A DNA stretch of 64,000 bases, from contig NZ_FTPD01000067.1 of NCBI RefSeq assembly GCF_900156895.1, forward strand, positions 202,444-266,443, read 5' to 3'. Shown here in pieces: positions 60,382 through 64,000 of this stretch. The notes under the pieces were generated by a model. The model was not told where the DNA came from, did not search any database, and saw only the letters and a program-made list of their open reading frames with translations. The stretch's first letter is position 1. The number at the start of each line of letters is the position of its first letter. A program made the translations under genes and the position numbers. This DNA is from Mesorhizobium prunaredense. Its GTDB lineage: Bacteria; Pseudomonadota; Alphaproteobacteria; Rhizobiales; Rhizobiaceae.

Positions 60382-60626
60382 TTAGCTAAGCGTCGGAGGA
60401 GATTATGCCGATCTCCTGCCCGGTTCGCCGGGGCTGAGCAGGCGGAGGTTTATCGGTCGAGGATCTGGCAGCGTCCATATCGCGCTGGTCTGCAACCGCA
60501 TCTGGAAATACTTATCGGCCCGGCTTGACGACACGAGCGCTCGCGAAACGAACCTCTGTCATCGCGCATCCGGGCTGGTCTGTGTGGCGGGCACGCCGTG
60601 TCCGTCTGTTTCAAGGGAGGACTGAC

Positions 60627-61616
60627 ATGAGGAAATCACTATTGCTCGCTGCCGTCGCCATGCTGGCGTTGGGCGCCGGGCCGGCCATGGCCAAGAAACA
60701 ACTCGTCATCGTGGTTAAGGGGCTCGACAATCCGTTCTTCGAGGCCATCAACCAGGGTTGCCAGAAATGGAACAAGGAAAACGCCGACTCGGAGTATGAG
60801 TGCTTCTACACCGGTCCGGCATCGACCTCGGACGAAGCCGGCGAAGCCCAGATCGTCCAGGACATGCTGAGCAAGCCGGACACGGTGGCGATGGCGATTT
60901 CGCCGTCCAACGCACCGCTGATCGCCCAGACGATCAAAAGCGCCAATCCGTCGATCCCGATCATGACGCTCGACGCCGACCTCAGCAAGGAAGATGCGGC
61001 GCTGCGCAAGACCTATCTCGGCACCGACAACTACCTGATGGGCTACAAGATCGGCGAGTACATCAAGAAGGGCAAGCCGGAGGGTGGCAAGATCTGCACC
61101 ATCGAAGGCAATCCGGCGGCCGACAATATCCTGCGCCGTGCCCAGGGCATGCGCGATGCGCTTTCAGGCCAGAAGGATCTCCCGGCGCTCGCCGGCGAGG
61201 GCGGCTGGACCGAGGTCGCCGGCTGCCCGGTGTTCACCAATGACGACGGCGCCAAGGGCGTGCAGGCGATGACCGATATCCTCGCCGCCAATCCCGACCT
61301 CGATGCCTTCGGCATCATGGGCGGCTGGCCGCTGTTCGGCGCCCCGCAGCCCTATCGCGACCTGTTCAAGCCGATGGCCGACAAGATCGCCAAGAACGAG
61401 TTCGTCATCGGCGCCGCCGATACGATCGGTGACGAAGTGGCCATTGCCAAGGAGGGTCTGGTGACCGCGCTGGTCGGCCAGCGGCCGTTCGAGATGGGCT
61501 ACAAGGCGCCCTCGGTGATGATCGACCTGGTCGAAGGCAAGCCTGTCGCCGATCCGGTCTTCACCGGTCTCGACGAGTGCACCAAGGATACGGTCGATAC
61601 CTGCATCCAGAAGTAG
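60627..61616 (+). CDS. ABC transporter substrate-binding protein (ribose type)
   Basis: A 329-residue periplasmic binding protein of the RbsB/Peripla_BP_4 group. Signal peptide: residues 1-22, ending PAMAK. Mature motifs are VIVVKGLDNPFFEAINQGCQ, DTVAMAISPSNAPLIAQTIK and GTDNYLMGYKIGEYIKKGKP. Four or five Cys in the mature chain suggest disulfides. GGGAGG upstream fixes ATG 60627. It is encoded divergently from its permease and ATPase, which allows separate, higher expression of the binding protein. Confidence 0.9.
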   Translation: MRKSLLLAAVAMLALGAGPAMAKKQLVIVVKGLDNPFFEAINQGCQKWNKENADSEYECFYTGPASTSDEAGEAQIVQDMLSKPDTVAMAISPSNAPLIAQTIKSANPSIPIMTLDADLSKEDAALRKTYLGTDNYLMGYKIGEYIKKGKPEGGKICTIEGNPAADNILRRAQGMRDALSGQKDLPALAGEGGWTEVAGCPVFTNDDGAKGVQAMTDILAANPDLDAFGIMGGWPLFGAPQPYRDLFKPMADKIAKNEFVIGAADTIGDEVAIAKEGLVTALVGQRPFEMGYKAPSVMIDLVEGKPVADPVFTGLDECTKDTVDTCIQK

Positions 61617-61629
61617 GTTCGCAGTTTTC

Positions 61630-61654
61630 GGGGCGTCCGCTCGACGGGCGCCCC
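61630..61654 (+). terminator. GC-rich stem-loop after the binding-protein gene
   Basis: GGGGCGTCCG and CGGGCGCCCC pair around a short CTCGA loop with one or two mismatches. No T tract follows, so it could be a weak terminator or an RNA-stabilising hairpin. Confidence 0.45.
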
Positions 61655-61751
61655 GTCACGCCGGTTCACGAAAATCTACGAGGTGACGTGGCTGGGGCGA
61701 ACCGCTCCTGCTTTGCCGTGCCTTGAGTTCAGCCTGTGCCGGGGAACATGG

Positions 61752-62573
61752 ATGTCGGACGCCAGATCGAAAAAGCGACTTACTACGGTCACGGTCAAGG
61801 CACGGGCCAAGGTCAAGGCACGGGCCACGGTCAAGGCGCCGGTCGGCCGCCCGGCCGGCGCCCGCCGGACCGACGCGGCGCTGATCCCCGGATCGAGCGT
61901 GCATGCGTCGCTGGCCAACGAGATCGGCCTCCGGATCGTGCGCGGCGACTATCCGCCGGGAACCATCCTGCCCAACGAAGCCAAATGGTCCGAAACCTTC
62001 GACGTCAGCCGCTCGGCGGTTCGCGAAGCGATCAAGATGCTGATGGCCAAGAGCCTGCTGGCCTCACGCCCCAAGATTGGCAGCTGGGTCGAGCCGAAAG
62101 AGCGCTGGAACCTGCTCGATCGCGACGTGCTCGCCTGGTATGCGACGGCGCCCGATCGCGAAATGTTCCTGCGGACCGTCCAGGAATTCCGCCACATCAT
62201 CGAGCCGGAAGCCAGCGCCTTTGCGGCGATCCGGCGTAGCGACGAGCAGATGGCCGAGATCAGCCAGGCCTGCCGGGAGATGGGCGAGGCGGCGACGCTG
62301 CCGGAGCGCACCCGCGCCGACACGCGTTTTCACCTGGCCATCCTGCGCGCGTCGGGCAACGACCTCCTGGTGCCACTCGGCGTGCTGATCGAATCGGCGC
62401 TCGATCATCTCTTCGTTTTCGTCACGCGCGAAACCAGCGACCAGCCGCGGGCGCAGGCGCTGCATGAGGCGATCGAGAAGAACATCCGCCTCCAGCGGCC
62501 GGCGGCAGCAAGGAGTGCCGTGCACAGGCTGCTCGCCAACACCGACGAGGTTATCGGGCGGTCGCGGCGGTAA
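61752..62573 (+). CDS. FadR-subfamily GntR transcriptional regulator
   Basis: A 273-residue regulator. Residues 1-50 are a basic extension that includes a tandem VKARA motif (TVKARAKVKARATVKAPV), coded by an 18-bp DNA repeat. The GntR HTH follows (GLRIVRGDYPPGTILPNEAK, DVSRSAVREAIKMLMAKSLL), then the FCD all-helical domain with metal-type residues (EFRHIIEPEASAFAA, DTRFHLAILRASGND, ALHEAIEKNI). It probably controls the adjacent ribose-type importer, whose control region has a matching operator. Confidence 0.85.
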   Translation: MSDARSKKRLTTVTVKARAKVKARATVKAPVGRPAGARRTDAALIPGSSVHASLANEIGLRIVRGDYPPGTILPNEAKWSETFDVSRSAVREAIKMLMAKSLLASRPKIGSWVEPKERWNLLDRDVLAWYATAPDREMFLRTVQEFRHIIEPEASAFAAIRRSDEQMAEISQACREMGEAATLPERTRADTRFHLAILRASGNDLLVPLGVLIESALDHLFVFVTRETSDQPRAQALHEAIEKNIRLQRPAAARSAVHRLLANTDEVIGRSRR

Positions 62574-62693
62574 GGTCAAATGCAATCACTCTGAACGGCC
62601 AAGTTCGGCTCTAAGGAAGCATCGACAAATTTCTGAATCGGTCTGTCTCGGGGAGGGATTTCCAAAGCGTTTATTGGTTTGTAGACGTATTGG

Positions 62694-63913
62694 ATGATCG
62701 ATGTCGAAGCTATCAAGCTGCGTTATGATTCTATCAGGCCCTTGCTGGACGAGCGTGGGCGGCGTCGTTTTGCGGCGGCGGAAGCGCTTTCGGCCGGATG
62801 GGGAGGGATTGCGGCGGTTTCGGCGGCGACCGGCATTGCGCGCAGCACTATTGGTTATGGTTTGCGGGAATTGCGCGGCACAGTGCCGGACACGGCGGCG
62901 CTCAGCGGCGTCCGGCGCAAGGGTGCGGGCCGTAAACCTTTCGCAGACCGACCCGACGCTCGTCAGCGATCTGGAAAAGCTTGTGGAGCCGCCACGCGCG
63001 GCGACCCGATGTCCCCACTGAAGTGGACATCGAAAAGCTTGCGGAATCTGGCATCTGGACTTCGCGCGATGGGCTCATCAGGTTGGCTATGACGTGGTCG
63101 GCAGCTTGTTGAAGCGACTTGGCTATTCTCTTCAGGCCAACCGCAAAACGCTGGAGGGATCGGGCCATGCGGATCGCGATGAACAATTCCAGCACATTGC
63201 CGGCATGGTCAAGGACGCCATTGCGGCCAAGCAACCCGCGATCTCCGTCGACACCAAGAAGAAAGAACTGGTTGGCGCCTTCAAGAATGGCGGCCGCGAA
63301 TATCAGCCAGCCGGATCGCCCGAGCCAGTCAACGTTCATGATTTTGTCGACCCAAAATTGGGCCGCGCCGCACCTTATGGTGTTTATGATATCGCTGATG
63401 ACAAAGGCTGGGTCAGCGTCGGGATCGACAATGATACCGCAGCCTTCGCCGTCAACGCGATCCGCTTATGGTGGATCGATATGGGGCGCGAACGCTACAG
63501 TCAGGCTCACACTTTGACGATCACCGCCGATGGCGGCGGCTCCAATGGGTCACGCCTGCGTCTGTGGAAAGTCGAACTCCAGAAGCTGGCGGATGAATTG
63601 GGGCTGACGATCATCGTCCTTCATCTGCCGCCCGGCACCAGCAAATGGAACAAGATCGAACATCGTCTGTTCTCGTTCATCTCGCGAAATTGGCGCGGAC
63701 GACCGCTTACTGATTATCGTACCATTGTCGAACTCATCGCCGCCACAACCTCGACCGCCGGGCACACCGCGGTGCCGGCTGGATGAAAATCTCTATCCTG
63801 CAGGCATCAAAGTCGCCGATCAGGAGATCGCCGCCATCAATATCTGCCGCAGCGATTTCCACGGCGAATGGAACTACTCCATCAAGCCAAGATCGCTAAA
63901 GTCGAAGCTGTAA
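62694..63913 (+). pseudogene. ISAzo13-family transposase, frameshifted
   Basis: The remnant starts MIDVEAIKLRYDSIRPLLDE (62694) and ends at about 63913 with AGIKVADQEIAAINICRSDF. It must switch frames at about 62930, 62990, 63075 and 63770 to read as one chain of about 400 residues. Recognisable pieces are ATRGDPMSPLKWTSKSLRNL, a DTKKKELVGAFKNGGREY stretch, ITADGGGSNGSRLRLWK and WNKIEHRLFSFIS, the last two with the DDE acidic residues. The element is therefore inactive. Its ends are not clearly defined. Confidence 0.8.
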
Positions 63914-64000
63914 TTTGCCGATAATGCCTAAGCGGAAACTCGTTCACACTCGGCCGAACTCCCGCCCATGACCCTGAGCTGCCCTTCATCAGCGTATTTC

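Overview
This is a GC-rich alphaproteobacterial chromosome segment. The dense palindromic intergenic repeats, the rhizobial small-protein families, the sugar and opine-type ABC importers and the Moc (rhizopine) type enzymes point to Rhizobiales, most likely Mesorhizobium or a close relative. That placement is an inference; no rRNA or other marker gene is present.

Positions 1-18230 hold a degraded T7-like podovirus block. In T7 order it has scaffold, major capsid, tail tubular A, tail tubular B, an internal-virion gene, a shortened internal-virion gene and a long tail fibre ending in an SGNH-hydrolase domain. Two surface-modification genes (SAM methyltransferase, hexapeptide acyltransferase) and three tandem paralogous tiny genes, two of them with matching promoter/operator sequences, follow. 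A compact lysis cassette closes the block: N-acetylmuramidase, small membrane protein, an overlapping inner/outer spanin-like pair and a holin-like protein. Portal, terminase, integrase and the large ejection protein are not seen, and palindromic repeats separate many of the genes, so this is an old resident remnant or domesticated set. Positions 18245-22630 carry small secreted, membrane and DUF genes, including a 571-bp tandem duplication.

Positions 22.8-31.3 kb form a catabolic operon: GntR/UTRA regulator, ADP-ribosylglycohydrolase, PfkB kinase, a PotABCD-type importer and two-subunit aconitase X. Positions 31.6-47.4 kb hold a LacI-type regulator reading opposite to a sugar importer with two different ATPases whose motif defects are complementary. 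A Gfo/Idh/MocA oxidoreductase, a MocC-like TIM-barrel enzyme, a complete ribose-type importer, a DUF4432 epimerase-like protein, a MocD-like di-iron oxygenase, a MocE-like Rieske ferredoxin and a diverged PanB-like enzyme follow. Together they suggest uptake and oxidative demethylation or hydroxylation of an inositol- or sugar-like compound. An MFS exporter and an AhpD-like protein come next.

Positions 50.0-58.2 kb, on the minus strand, encode a molybdenum hydroxylase system: AraC regulator, SRPBCC protein, FAD subunit, 2Fe-2S subunit, a large subunit split into two genes, a MoxR ATPase, a VWA protein and an amidohydrolase. The VWA gene carries a palindromic repeat translated in frame. Positions 58.4-62.6 kb contain a ribose-type importer split over divergent strands plus a FadR-type regulator. 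A multiply frameshifted ISAzo13-like transposase ends the window.
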